NCBI GenBank assembly: GCA_963776845.1
Contig: CAVZOJ010000006.1
Span: forward strand, 62,001-126,000
Direction of reading: 5' to 3'
From: Roseitranquillus sp963776845
Lineage (GTDB): Bacteria > Pseudomonadota > Alphaproteobacteria > Rhodobacterales > Rhodobacteraceae
DNA: 64,000 nucleotides
Each line of letters opens with the position of its first letter. The stretch's first letter is position 1. A program made the translations under genes and the position numbers. Below are positions 1-8,567 of the stretch, in pieces. The notes beneath the pieces were generated by a model, which had not been told where the DNA came from, searched no databases, and saw only the letters and a list, made by a program, of their open reading frames with translations.

Positions 1-669
1 GTCGCCGGATGTGCCGAGACTCTGCGTGCCATCACCGACGGCCTCGTACCGCGCGAGACCTGGCTTTCGCGGGAACCCGCGAAAGCCAAGGCCGCGTTGG
101 CGATCGCCTTTCCGCGGGACGAGGCGTGGGGGCCGGCGGCGGCGATCGACGAGTGCTGGCAGGCGCTCCCGACCTCCACGCTTGCGACCGCGGACAGCGG
201 AGCGCATCGGATCCTGCTCTCTCAGATGTGGGTCTGCCGGAAGCCCCGCGGCCTGATGCAGTCTTCGGCGTTCTGCACGATGGGGTGTGCTGTCCCGCTG
301 GCGATCGGCGCCGCACTCGCGGAGCCGGACAGATGCGTGGTGGCCTTCACGGGCGACGCCGGCTTTCTGATGGTCGCGGGCGAACTCGCGACGGCAGCCG
401 AGCTCGGCGTCCGTCCGATCATCGTCGTGTTCGTCGACGCCCGCCTCGCACTGATCGGGTTGAAGCAGCGCAGTCGGGGGTTCAGGAACGTCGGTGTCGA
501 CTTTGCGCGGCCCGACGTCGCCGCGACCGCCAGAGCCTTTGGCGGGCACGGCGTCACCGCGCGCGACAGGGAGACACTCCGCGCTGCGGTCGCGGACGCA
601 CAGGACGCCGACCGCTTTACCGTGATCGCGGTCGAGATTGAGCGAGGGGACTATGACGGACGCATCTAA
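1..669 (+). CDS. Thiamine pyrophosphate-dependent enzyme, C-terminal part (gene runs off the left edge)
   Basis: The frame is open from base 1, so the start lies outside the window and about 222 codons remain. The visible part is the C-terminal TPP-binding domain of the acetolactate synthase/oxalyl-CoA decarboxylase superfamily. The motif GDAGF is followed about 25 residues later by FVDARLALI, which fits the GDG-X(24-27)-N cofactor motif, except that Asp replaces the usual Asn. The TAA stop at 667-669 lies inside the next gene, whose ATG is at 653, so the two are translationally coupled. A TPP lyase next to a class III CoA-transferase resembles oxalate-degradation loci (oxc/frc), but the visible part does not decide the substrate. 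Confidence 0.8.
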   Translation, partial: VAGCAETLRAITDGLVPRETWLSREPAKAKAALAIAFPRDEAWGPAAAIDECWQALPTSTLATADSGAHRILLSQMWVCRKPRGLMQSSAFCTMGCAVPLAIGAALAEPDRCVVAFTGDAGFLMVAGELATAAELGVRPIIVVFVDARLALIGLKQRSRGFRNVGVDFARPDVAATARAFGGHGVTARDRETLRAAVADAQDADRFTVIAVEIERGDYDGRI

Positions 670-1859
670 GAGTACGGGTGCCCTCGAGAGCGTTCTCGTC
701 CTCGACCTGACGCGCATCCTCGCCGGGCCCACGGCAACGCAACTCATGGGCGATCTGGGCGCGACTATCCTCAAGATCGAGAACCCGGCCACCGGCGGCG
801 ATGACACGCGGACGTGGGGCCCGCCCTTTGCGGCGTCCGCAGACGGCGGGCGCAGCGACCTCAGCGCCTACTTCATGTCGTCCAACCGCAACAAGAAGAT
901 CCGTAGCGATCGACTTCACCTCCGAAGAGGGTCGCGACGTGCTCCGGCGGTTGGCGGCACGGGCCGATGTCGTCATCGAGAACTTCAAGCCCGGCGGGCT
1001 GGCGAAGTACGGCCTCGACTACGACAGCCTCTCCGCAAACCATCCGTCCCTGATCTACTGCTCGATCTCCGGCTACGGGCAGACCGGTCCCAATCGGGAG
1101 AAGCCCGGCTACGACCTGATGGCGCAGGGCTATGGCGGCATCATGAGCCTCACGGGCGAGCCCGATGGGGCGCCGATGAAGGTCGGCGTCGGGATCGCCG
1201 ACGTCATGTGTGGGATGTATGCCACGATCGGCGTGCTCGCCGCGCTCCGCCACCGCGATCGGACAGGTGAAGGACAGCAGATCGACCTCTCTCTCGTCGA
1301 CACGCAGATGGCCTGGCTGATCAACGAAGGAGTCAATTACCTTACGTCGGGCGAAGTGCCGGTGCGGCGCGGCAATGCCCACCCGAACATCGTACCCTAC
1401 GACGTCTTCGCGACGCGAGATGGCCACGTCATCATCGCCGTCGGAAACGACGCGCAATTCCGGCGCTTTTGCGATTTTCTCGGAGCGCCGGACATGGCCG
1501 AGTGGCCGCTCTACCTTACGAACTCCGATCGACTGGCCAACAGAGGTCCGCTGACGGAGGCGATTGCCACAAGCCTTGCCGGGCGTACGACGGCCGAAGT
1601 CATCGCGGGTCTCGAAGCTCGCCGCGTGCCGGTCGGACCGATCCAGACCGTCGACGCGGCACTGACCAGCGAACAGGCCAGAGCCCGTGGCACGGTCGTG
1701 GCGCATGACCACCCGGGCGTGCGCGGCGGCTCCGTCCGCCTGCTTGGCAACCCGCTCAAGATGTCGCGGACCCCTGTCCGCTACTTGAGGCCGCCTCCGG
1801 TCTTCGGCGCCGACACCGAGGAAGTGCTATCCTGGGTACGTGGAGAGGGTGACGACTAG
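653..1859 (+). pseudogene. CaiB/BaiF (class III) CoA-transferase, broken by a one-base insertion
   Basis: Transfers CoA between carboxylic acids (family knowledge). The ATG at 653 follows the ribosome site GAGGGG at 644-649 and overlaps the upstream stop. The first frame encodes the typical N-terminus (VLDLTRILAGP, GDLGATILKIE, SSNRNKK). The frame then shifts at an extra A near base 899; removing it restores NRNKKSVAIDF and continues through VIENFKPG, YDLMAQGYGGIMSLTG and GIADVMCGMY to the TAG at 1857-1859. The Asp in GIADVMCGMY lies where formyl-CoA transferase has its catalytic Asp. Repaired length is about 400 residues, normal for the family. The single-base change may be a real mutation or a sequence error. 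Confidence 0.85.
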
Positions 1860-2169
1860 AGCGCCGGCCCCAATGCTGAGCCGGGATCACGCCAATCTTT
1901 GTCTTCTGCAGCCGGCCCAGCCACGTCGGTGGAGCTGCGCTCTTTCGAGGGGCATCGCAGGATTGATCTTGCCTACAATGACTTACACGCTGGTGGTAAA
2001 AAATGCCCCGGAGAAGACACGCCAAAACGCTCAATTTGGCAAAGTTGCCCCCGCCGGAACACATCATCATTGTTCCGGCGGCACCTTCTCTGCCACCAGT
2101 GGCGAGCTAACGCATTGTTTTCATTCGCTCGAGCTTTTGGATCGGCGGCGCTATTTTTCCACCTGGCGC
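1860..2169. other. Spacer without a recognisable gene
   Basis: About 310 bases between the CoA-transferase stop and the left end of the IS5-type element. The short open frames here have no family resemblance. I see no clear terminator or promoter. Confidence 0.6.
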
Positions 2170-3220
2170 GACTTTGTTGTGCAAAGGGGGTGAAGCGCGG
2201 ATTCCCCCCTTCCCCAGACGGATTTATCCTGCGGGCTCTGTGACAGGGATGCCGAGCGCGGTGTAGCCGTTGAGGACGGCAGCGCGGACGTGGAGTTCTG
2301 CGACTTGACGGTCGAAGTCGCGTGCCATGAGGCTCTGGCCCAGCAGCTTCACGCAATGCATCTTCGTCTCGGCGCGGCTTCGGCGGTGGTATCCGCTCCA
2401 CTTTCGCCAGATGGCACGGCCAAGGTATTTCGACGAGCGAAGCGCCTCGTTCCGGGCGATGGCACCAGCAGTCGATGGCTTCCACGGCTTGGCATTCCTG
2501 CGCGGCGGTATGACGGCGTGGGCGCCACGGTCCGCGACCGCGTCATGGCACTTGCGCGTATCATAGGCGCCGTCGGCGGTGACAGAATCCGATCTCCACG
2601 TCGGCAGGGATCCGGTCGAGCAACTCGGGCAGCATCGGCGCGTCGCCGACATGGCTTCCGGTGATTTCGATGGCCCGGATCTCCAGCGTCCGCTCGTCGA
2701 CACCGAGGTGGATCTTGCGCCACAGCCGGCGTTTCGCGCCGCCATGCTTGCGGGCATGCCACTCTCCTTCGCCCTCGGCCTTGATGCCGGTGCTGTCGAT
2801 CCGCAGATGCAGCGGGCCCTTCGAGCCACGGTAGGGGATGTTCACGGCCAAGGTCTTCTGGCGGCGGCTCAGGGTGCTGTAGTCCGCTGCGGCCCAGTCC
2901 AGGCCGACCAGGCGCAGGAGGCTCTCGACGAAGCCCATCGTCTGCCGGAGCGCCATGCCAAACAAGACTTTCAGGGTCAAACACGTTTGGATCGCGGCAT
3001 CGCCATACTGAGGCTGCCGGCCTTGCTTGCCGGTCGGCGGCGGCACCCAGACCATCTCCGGGTCGAACCAGATCGTCAGGGAGCCGCGCTTCCTCAGGGC
3101 TTCATTGTAGGCCGGCCAGTTCTTGGTCTTGTAGCTCGGCGGGATGGATCTGCTCATGCGGGACAGCTACCACGCTGGAGTCACGAGATGAATCCCTCTC
3201 GCCATTTGCGCAACAAACCG
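2170..3220 (-). mobile_element. IS5-family element (IS903-like ends) with a frameshifted transposase
   Basis: The ends carry a short inverted repeat: TTTGTTGTGCAAA at 2173-2185 and the complement of TTTGTTGCGCAAA at 3205-3217. This resembles the GGCTTTGTTG ends of the IS903 group. Size is about 1.05 kb. The right flank is a scrap of an IS110 transposase gene but the left flank is not, and no target duplication is visible, so the site has been rearranged since insertion. Confidence 0.8.
2224..3157 (-). pseudogene. IS5-family transposase, frameshifted
   Basis: DDE transposase of about 310 residues when repaired. The first frame starts with MSRSIPPSYKTKNW and holds the first catalytic Asp (RIDSTGIKAEGEGEW). 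An extra base at about 2586-2587 (+ strand) shifts the frame within ADVEIG, after which the second frame gives SVTADGAYDTRKCHD (second Asp) and RSRAETKMHC (catalytic Glu region). Removing one base yields the normal IGSVTADGAYDT join. Some IS5 subgroups use programmed frameshifting, but this point lies mid-domain with no slippery run, so mutation or sequencing error is more likely. Confidence 0.85.
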
Positions 3221-3260
3221 GCACGAACCGCATTGTCGGGCGCGTCACCGCTTCGCGGAT
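3218..3260 (-). pseudogene. Scrap of an IS110-family transposase gene
   Basis: Reads EAVTRPTMRFVPV on the minus strand, matching residues near position 100 of the IS110 transposases at 5539-6543 and 59108-60112. It abuts the right end of the IS5-type element on one side and the IS21 end on the other. Only about 40 bases remain. Confidence 0.7.
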
Positions 3261-3410
3261 TGTCAAGCGACACCCAGTTTTACGAGCTAAGGCGACACCC
3301 ACCTTTACGAGGCTTGGCGCGACGGTAGCGGTCGCGGAGGGCGCGCTGACCGCAAGAGTTCAGAGCGCGCCCTCCACGGCCGCGGGCCGCTGGAGCATCG
3401 GCGGTGGTGT

Positions 3411-4180
3411 TCAGGTCTTCGGAGCGTCCTCGAGATCGCGGAGCCGATAGCTGCGGCCCTTGATGTTGAGGACATGAGAGCGGTGGAGCAGTCGGTCGAG
3501 GATGGCGGTGGCGAGCACCTCGTCCCCCGCCAGCAACTCGGTCCAGTCGCGGATGCTCTTGTTTGTCGTGATGACCATGGCGCCGCGGCCGTAGCGGTAG
3601 CTGACCAGCCGGAAGAACAGGCTGGCCTCCTCGCGGCTCATGGGGTCGTAGCCCATCTCGTCGACGAGCAGCAGGGCGCTCACATGTACTTCCGCCCCTT
3701 GAGCCGGGCCGGCGGCAGGTGGGCGTCGGTCCTGAGCGCGGTCAGCAGTTCGTCGAAGCGGAAGTACTGGACCGAGAAGCCGAGCTGGATCGCCCGGATG
3801 CCAAGCCCACAAAGGAGATGACTTTTCCCCACCCCCGGCGGGCCTTGCATCAGAACCACCTCGGCGTTGCGGATCCAGGCGCCGGTGGCGAGCGTGTCGA
3901 TCCGCGACCGCTCGATCGCCGGCTGGAAGGCGAAGTCGAAGTTCTCCAGCGTCTGGCCGGTCGGGATCTTGGCGGTCTTCAGCATTGTCTTGATGCGCCG
4001 CTCCTCCCGGCCGGATCGCTCCGCCTCCAGCAGCCCGTCGAGGAAGACATGGGCAGGCGTCTCGGCGCGCACCGCCTCGGCCAGCAGGCCCTCCAGCGCG
4101 TCCACAGCGTAGCCGAGGCCGAGCGCGGCGAGCTTCTCGCGCGTGGCGTCGATGTCGAGCTTCACCCGCTGCGCCGTCAT
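3411..4180 (-). pseudogene. istB: IstB ATPase helper of IS21, frameshifted
   Basis: IstB is the AAA+ ATPase that assists IstA in transposition. The ATG at 4178-4180 overlaps the istA stop (ATGA). The first frame runs MTAQRVKLDIDATREK to the Walker A motif QGPPGVGKSH and stops early at about 3680. The second frame resumes with ALLLVDEMGYDPMSREE (Walker B) and TTNKSIRDWTELL and ends with RLRDLEDAPKT. An indel near 3680-3690 separates the two halves. Repaired length of about 255 residues is normal. Confidence 0.85.
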
Positions 4181-4414
4181 CGCGCCACCTCCGCCAGCCG
4201 GGCATAGAGGTCGACCGACCGCTGCTGCACCCCGCTCGCGGCAATCTCGCGCAGCCGCCGGCCCATCCGGCCCAACGGCTGCGGCGCGATCACGCGATCC
4301 GTGGAGCAGCCGTCGTAATGCGCGTCGTCGATCACGATCAACGCCGTGCCACCGCGGGGGTGTTCTGCGATCACCGCGCAGTTCTTCACGATGTGCACCC
4401 GGCCGGCCAGTCCG
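4177..4414 (-). pseudogene. istA: IstA transposase, C-terminal fragment
   Basis: About 78 codons ending EIAASGVQQRSVDLYARLAEVAR, with IVKNCAVIAEHPRGG upstream, resembling the tail of IS21 IstA proteins of alphaproteobacteria. The stop overlaps the istB start, the usual IS21 arrangement. The N-terminal DDE part is absent because the IS1634-family element begins at 4415. Confidence 0.65.
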
Positions 4415-5279
4415 CCCGAAGTTCGACAAAATCGGGTGTGATCTGGTTCGATTGAGGTCGCCTGGCGGTGTCAGATCAAGGATTTAGGAGGGTAGGAAAC
4501 CGAGAGGTCTGTAGTCACACGTCGAGACCGTTCGCGCCATCGCGGGGGTTTCCGCGCTATTCAGTAGGCATGTTTTTGCGCATCAACGAGAGCGGTGGGC
4601 GGCGCTACCTCCAGGTCGTCGAGTCCTACCGCAACGAGGCCGGCAAGCCCCGCCACCGGGTGGTCGCCAATCTCGGGCGCATCGACAGCATGGAAGAGGG
4701 TCACCTCGATGCCTTGATCCGGGGTCTGTGCCGCGCGGCCGGGCGCGACGAACCCGCCAAGGTCGAGATCGCCCACGAGTTGGCACGCGCCTATGGAAAC
4801 GTCTTTGCCCTGCACGAGCTGTGGAAAGACCTCGGTGTCGACCGTGCCCTCGGACGCGCTCTGCGGTCCGGCAAGCGCAAGTCGGACATCGAGGCCCTCG
4901 TCCGGGCGATGGTCTTCAACCGTCTCTGCGCGCCGGACTCGAAGCTGGGCTGCCTGCGTTGGTTGGAGACCGTCGCCATGCCGGCCATGCCCGAGGGCGT
5001 GACACACCAGCATCTGCTGCGGGCGATGGACGCTCTGATGGATCACGCCGACCGGCTCGAGACGGAGTTGGCCGGGCAGATCCGGCCGCTGGTCGATCAG
5101 GATCTCGCGGTGGTGTTCTACGATCTGACCACCGTGCGTATCCACGGCGAGGGCGAGGTGGACGAGATCTGCGTGCGTTCGGCATGAACAAGGAGACCGG
5201 TGGCATCGCCCGCCAGTTCGTCCTTGGCGTCGTGCAGACCGCCGAAGGCCTGCCGTCGACATTGTCGCTCGAACCATGT

Positions 5280-5294
5280 GTGGATGGCTCCCGC
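5280..5294 (+). repeat. Subterminal inverted repeat of the IS1111-type element (3' side of the transposase)
   Basis: GTGGATGGCTCCCGC, the exact complement of 6605-6619. A shortened form (GGATGGCTCCC) also occurs at the transposase start, at about 6543-6553. The same pair occurs in copy 2 at 58849-58863 and 60174-60188. Confidence 0.9.
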
Positions 5295-5538
5295 GGGGCA
5301 AGGGCGCTGTTCGGTGGCTGGGTTTGGTCGGTCGCGGCCATGTGTACGGCGTCTGATGTGCAGCGTGGCAGCTGCGCGCCCTGATGAAGTCCGCCGGCGC
5401 TCGGGTCCCGATCAATGGCACGCACTCGGAGGTGCTTCGGTTCGAACAGGGTGTCCCGATTGCCGTTTCGCCGTCCTGTCGCCATCACCTCACGTCGCGC
5501 CTCACCGTCTCGGAGCCGATCTGCGCCGGCGTGTTCTG
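5295..5538 (-). ncRNA. Candidate bridge/seekRNA region of the IS1111-type element (copy 1)
   Basis: Non-coding stretch of about 245 bases between the transposase stop and the subterminal repeat. In IS1111-group elements the guide RNA that selects the target is encoded on the 3' side of the transposase gene (established for the group), and this is the only non-coding space here large enough. I have not folded it or matched guide loops to the target, so this is a positional inference. It is identical in layout in copy 2. Confidence 0.35.
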
Positions 5539-6543
5539 TCAGACCGGGGCTGCCCGGTAGCTTTCGCCGCTCCTGACGAGCGCCCAGACGACCCGCGCCA
5601 TCCGGTTGGCCAGGGCGATGGCCACCACCTTCACAGGCTTTCTCTCCAGCATCTTCCAAAGCCAGTCGGTCCCGGGTCGTCCGCGGCGCCGGCCTGCGAT
5701 CTGCGCCATGGCGCCGAGGTAGAGCAGGCGTCGCAGGTAACGGTTTCCAGCCTTCGAGATCCGCCCGAGCCGCTCCTTGCCGCCGCTCGAATGGGGCTTC
5801 GGCGTGAGCCCGAGCCAGGCGGAATAGTCTCGCGCGGAGCGGAACGCCGCGACGTCGGGCGTGGTGACGGCGAAGGCGCTCGAGGCAATCGGTCCGAGCC
5901 CGGGGATCGTGGCGAGACGTCGGGCGAGCGGGTCGCTCTTCTGCGCCGCTTCGATGCGCGCGGTGACCGTCTCGATCCGGGCGCGCAGATCGCGGAGCTG
6001 GCCAGCCAGCAGGTCGAGGGCGGGTCGCGCGGCCTCGGGCGTCTGCTCCGCAGCGGCAAGGAGCCGGTCGACATTCTGGATACCCTTCGCCACCACGATC
6101 CCGAACTCGGCGAGATGCGCACGGATCGTGTTCACGGTCTGGGTCTGCTGGCGGATGAGGAAGTCCCGCGCCTTGTGGTCGAGCAGCGCCGCCTGAGCCT
6201 CCGCCGACTTCACCGGCACGAAGCGCATCGTCGGCCGCGTCACCGCTTCGCAAATCGCCTCCGCGTCCGCCCTGTCGGTCTTGCCGCGCTTTACATACGG
6301 CTTCACGTATGCCGCCGGCATGAGCCGCACCTCGTGGCCGAGCGCCGAAAGCTCCCGCGCCCAATGATGCGCACCGGAGCAAGCCTCCATCCCGATCAGG
6401 CACGGATCGAGACGCGAGAAGAAGGTTAGAACCTGGCCCCGGCGCAGCTGCCGACGCAGCACAACGGGCCCATCTACGCTCACGCCGTGCACCTGGAAGA
6501 TGCTCTTCGCCAGATCGATGCCGATGGTGGTAGGCTGTTCCAT
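5539..6543 (-). CDS. IS110-family transposase (DEDD/RuvC-like recombinase)
   Basis: Intact, 334 residues. The N-terminal RuvC-like domain shows the DEDD pattern: IGIDLAKSIFQVHG, GMEACSGAHHW and KTDRADAEAI. The C-terminal Transposase_20 domain contains IPGLGPIASSAFAV and SSGGKERLGRISKAGNRYLRRLL, with the family's nucleophilic-serine region. These enzymes act with an element-encoded RNA. The protein is identical to the one at 59108-60112, so both copies look recently active or recently converted. Confidence 0.95.
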   Translation of the reverse strand: MEQPTTIGIDLAKSIFQVHGVSVDGPVVLRRQLRRGQVLTFFSRLDPCLIGMEACSGAHHWARELSALGHEVRLMPAAYVKPYVKRGKTDRADAEAICEAVTRPTMRFVPVKSAEAQAALLDHKARDFLIRQQTQTVNTIRAHLAEFGIVVAKGIQNVDRLLAAAEQTPEAARPALDLLAGQLRDLRARIETVTARIEAAQKSDPLARRLATIPGLGPIASSAFAVTTPDVAAFRSARDYSAWLGLTPKPHSSGGKERLGRISKAGNRYLRRLLYLGAMAQIAGRRRGRPGTDWLWKMLERKPVKVVAIALANRMARVVWALVRSGESYRAAPV

Positions 6544-6604
6544 GGATGGCTCCCTTCGGTGGACTGTTCAACAACACCCACCGTGGCACATCCCGATGCC
6601 GGGA

Positions 6605-6619
6605 GCGGGAGCCATCCAC
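6605..6619 (+). repeat. Subterminal inverted repeat of the IS1111-type element (5' side of the transposase)
   Basis: GCGGGAGCCATCCAC, the exact complement of 5280-5294. Confidence 0.9.
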
Positions 6620-6779
6620 TCCATCAATGGCGCAACCATGTCGACTGCACACGGTCCACCCCGGCAACGTCGCGGAAACGAAGACGCTGAAGGGCATGCT
6701 CACCGCAGTCCTGGAGCGTTTCCCGATCCAGCGCGTCATATTGGTGGCCGATCGAGGGCTCCTGAGCCTGGAGAGTTGC

Positions 6780-6815
6780 CCATCGAGGCGCCACCGGTTC
6801 AAGCCCGATGGGCGA
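6780..6815 (+). repeat. Short structured insertion in the IS1634 transposase gene (copy 1)
   Basis: Arms GCCCATCG (6780-6787) and CGATGGGC (6808-6815) are perfectly complementary and enclose CGCCACCGGTTCAAGCC. Alignment with the uninterrupted paralogue at 8645-10288 (GAG, nine bases, GAGCTGACG) shows a net gain of 37 bases directly after VADRGLLSLE, which shifts the frame. The same insertion is at 60347-60382. A related but not identical insertion is at 63632-63665 in an IS256 gene. Confidence 0.85.
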
Positions 6816-7729
6816 CGGCGAGCTGACGGCGCTGGCAGATCGGGATGACCGGCGGCTGGACTTCATCCTCGCCGTCCCGGCACGGCGCTACGCCGAGCTG
6901 GTCGAGACCTTCCGGGGCCTCGTCTTCGACGACGACGGCCTGGCCGAGAGCACCTTCGCCGGTCACCGCCTGATCGTCGCCCACGATCCCCTGCGCGCCG
7001 CGGAACAGGGCGACCGGCGTCGGGCCCGCATCGCCGAACTCGAGGCCGTGGCCGAGAAGATGGTCGGCAAGCTCGACGCCCAGGATATAGGGCAGACCGC
7101 CCGGGGGCGGCGCGCCTCGGACCGGGGCGCCTACAGCCGCTTTACCCGCGCGGTCGCCGAGGCCGAGATGACGCGCTTCCTCAAGGCCGATCTCACCGCG
7201 GACCGCTTCAGCTGGAGCGTCCAGGAGACCGCCATCGCCGAGGCCGAGCTCTTCGATGGCAAGCTGGCGCTGATCACCAACGCCCCCGACCTCGTGCCCG
7301 CCGACGCCGTCACGCGCTACAAGGCCCTGGCAGACATCGAGCGCGGCTTCCGAGTCCTCAAATCCGACATCGAGATCGCGCCGGTCCATCACCGGCTTCC
7401 GGACCGCATTCGAGCCCACGCCCAGATCTGCTTCCTCGCTCTCGTTCTCCACCGCGTCATGCGCATGAGGCTGAAGGCCAGGGACCATGACGCCAGCCCG
7501 CGCACCGCGCTCGACCTGCTGGCGCGCATCCAGCGGCACCTGGCAAAGATCGGCGAGCGATCGGTGGACGGCCTTTCCTCCACGACCCCCGAACAGTTGG
7601 AGCTCTTCCAGGCCCTGAACCTGCCCAAACCCGCCTGACAGCCCGCACGTAGTCACAAAATGGCGCATCCCGCCATAACACAATCAATTGCTTAGCGGTT
7701 TTGCTGTCGAACTTGGGGGGCAAAAAGAA

Positions 7730-7754
7730 CGGGCCGGCCCAATTCGCCGGCCCG
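7730..7754 (-). terminator. Rho-independent terminator
   Basis: Perfect 9-bp stem CGGGCCGGC/GCCGGCCCG with a 7-base loop, followed on the minus strand by TTCTTTTTG. It lies about 20 bases after the repaired stop of the broken gene at 7776-8567 and abuts the IS1634 end. Confidence 0.8.
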
Positions 7755-7775
7755 CTTCCCAAACGCTAAGAAGGC

Positions 7776-8567
7776 TCAGCCTCCGGCTTCGAAGGTCGTG
7801 ATCCGCCGCGTGTCGTTCAGGTCGAGCGAACTCGACGGCAGGAACCCGCCGAAGACGTGCCGGATCGCCGCGTCAAACACGGATTTCCAACAGGTAGCAG
7901 CAGCGCTGGAAGCTATCGCCGAGCTCGGTCATGTCGATGTTCCGCAGGTGCACCAGCGATCCGTCCGGAATGGTGCCGGTATCGTCGGTGTTTTTGAGCG
8001 GAACCGTGGCGTCGTCCGGCATCTCGAAGTACTCGTGCCGATCGTCGCCCGAGGGGCTGCCGAAGACGTGCGTCGTCGGCGGGTCGCCACCCTCTACGGT
8101 CAGGGTGAAGAACCAGTAGTGCACGTCGGCGAAGTCGGCCCACACCTGAAACACGCTCTCGCCGGTCGGTGCTTCGCCGCAAGCCGGAACCTGGGTCATG
8201 CCGTCCATCAGGCGAACCTCGAAACCGCCAGGATAGGGCGGCATCTCGGGCAGGATGTTGTCGAGCTGGATGGCGTGCGAAACCGTCGCGGGGATGACGG
8301 TGCTGTCCGTCATCTCCCATTCCAGGTGCACGCGCATCAGGTCGTTCTGCCGGTCGGCCGGCAGCTTGTGGGTCGCCCAGACGGCCAGGTGCAGATGCGG
8401 GTTGGCGCAGCCGATCGAGCCGTTGCCGGTGATGCTTGCGGGGTTGCCAGTCATCGCGTCGACGAAGTCCTGCGCGTCCATCCAGCCGTCGGTGCCGTCT
8501 GGGCGCGACGATGCTGCCCGTGACCGCCGACAATAGGTCCCCGTCGAGGATGTCGGGATCCCGCACA
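7776..8567 (-). pseudogene. Hypothetical protein, truncated and frameshifted
   Basis: No family recognised. The main frame reads DGWMDAQDFVDAMTGNPASI, ANPHLHLAVWATHKLP and VWADFADVHYWFFTLTVEGG. An apparent stop at 7873 is followed one frame over by VFDAAIRHVFGGFLPSSSL and TRRITTFEAGG, ending at 7776 just before a good terminator, so the natural end is probably 7776 and an indel lies near 7873. Another frame change near 8510 separates VRDPDILDGDLLSAVTGSIV from the rest. The 5' part is lost to the IS1634 element that starts at 8568. Confidence 0.55.

Larger units (their letters stand above)
3258..4414 (-). mobile_element. IS21-family remnant (one terminal region, istB and the 3' end of istA)
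   Basis: The right end shows two terminal repeats typical of IS21, GCGACACCC...TTTACGA, at about 3268-3283 and 3291-3306. These are followed by istB and the last 78 or so codons of istA on the minus strand. The rest of istA is missing because the IS1634-family element starts at 4415. Confidence 0.75.
5257..6643 (-). mobile_element. IS110-family element, IS1111-type, copy 1
   Basis: About 1.39 kb inserted in the IS1634 transposase gene. GTCGAC is found at both junctions, so the exact edges are uncertain by a few bases. The perfect 15-bp subterminal inverted repeats at 5280-5294 and 6605-6619 lie about 22 bases inside the edges, a feature of the IS1111 group. The transposase lies off-centre, with about 280 bases of non-coding DNA on its 3' side and about 100 on its 5' side. 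Confidence 0.85.
4570..7638 (+). pseudogene. IS1634-family transposase, four-way disrupted (copy 1)
   Basis: Starts MFLRINESGGRRYLQVVES and ends FQALNLPKPA, like the intact paralogue at 8645-10288. Three things break it. A missing base near 5166 (GACGAGATCTG against GACGAGGATCTG in copy 2) shifts the frame. The IS110 element sits between GLP and LHTVHPGN. A structured insertion at 6780-6815 follows VADRGLLSLE, after which the frame resumes at ELTALADRDDRRLDF. The DDE residues (YDLTTVRIHGE, VADRGLLS, DIERGFRVLKS) are all present but in different frames. Confidence 0.9.
4415..7717 (+). mobile_element. IS1634-family element split by an IS110/IS1111-type element, copy 1
   Basis: The ends form an inverted repeat, CCCGAAGTTCGACA at 4415-4428 and TGTCGAACTTGGG at 7705-7717. 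Inside are a broken IS1634 transposase gene and a complete IS110-family element inserted into it (about 5257-6643). A second copy with the same nesting lies at 57980-61287. In the first 480 bases or so the two copies differ at about twenty positions; in the remaining 2.8 kb I count only about five. Confidence 0.9.

Noticed and set aside
3262..3306. Two short direct repeats GCGACACCC...TTTACGA, considered as a CRISPR-like array
   Set aside because: Only two units, directly at an IS21 end, where such terminal repeats are normal.
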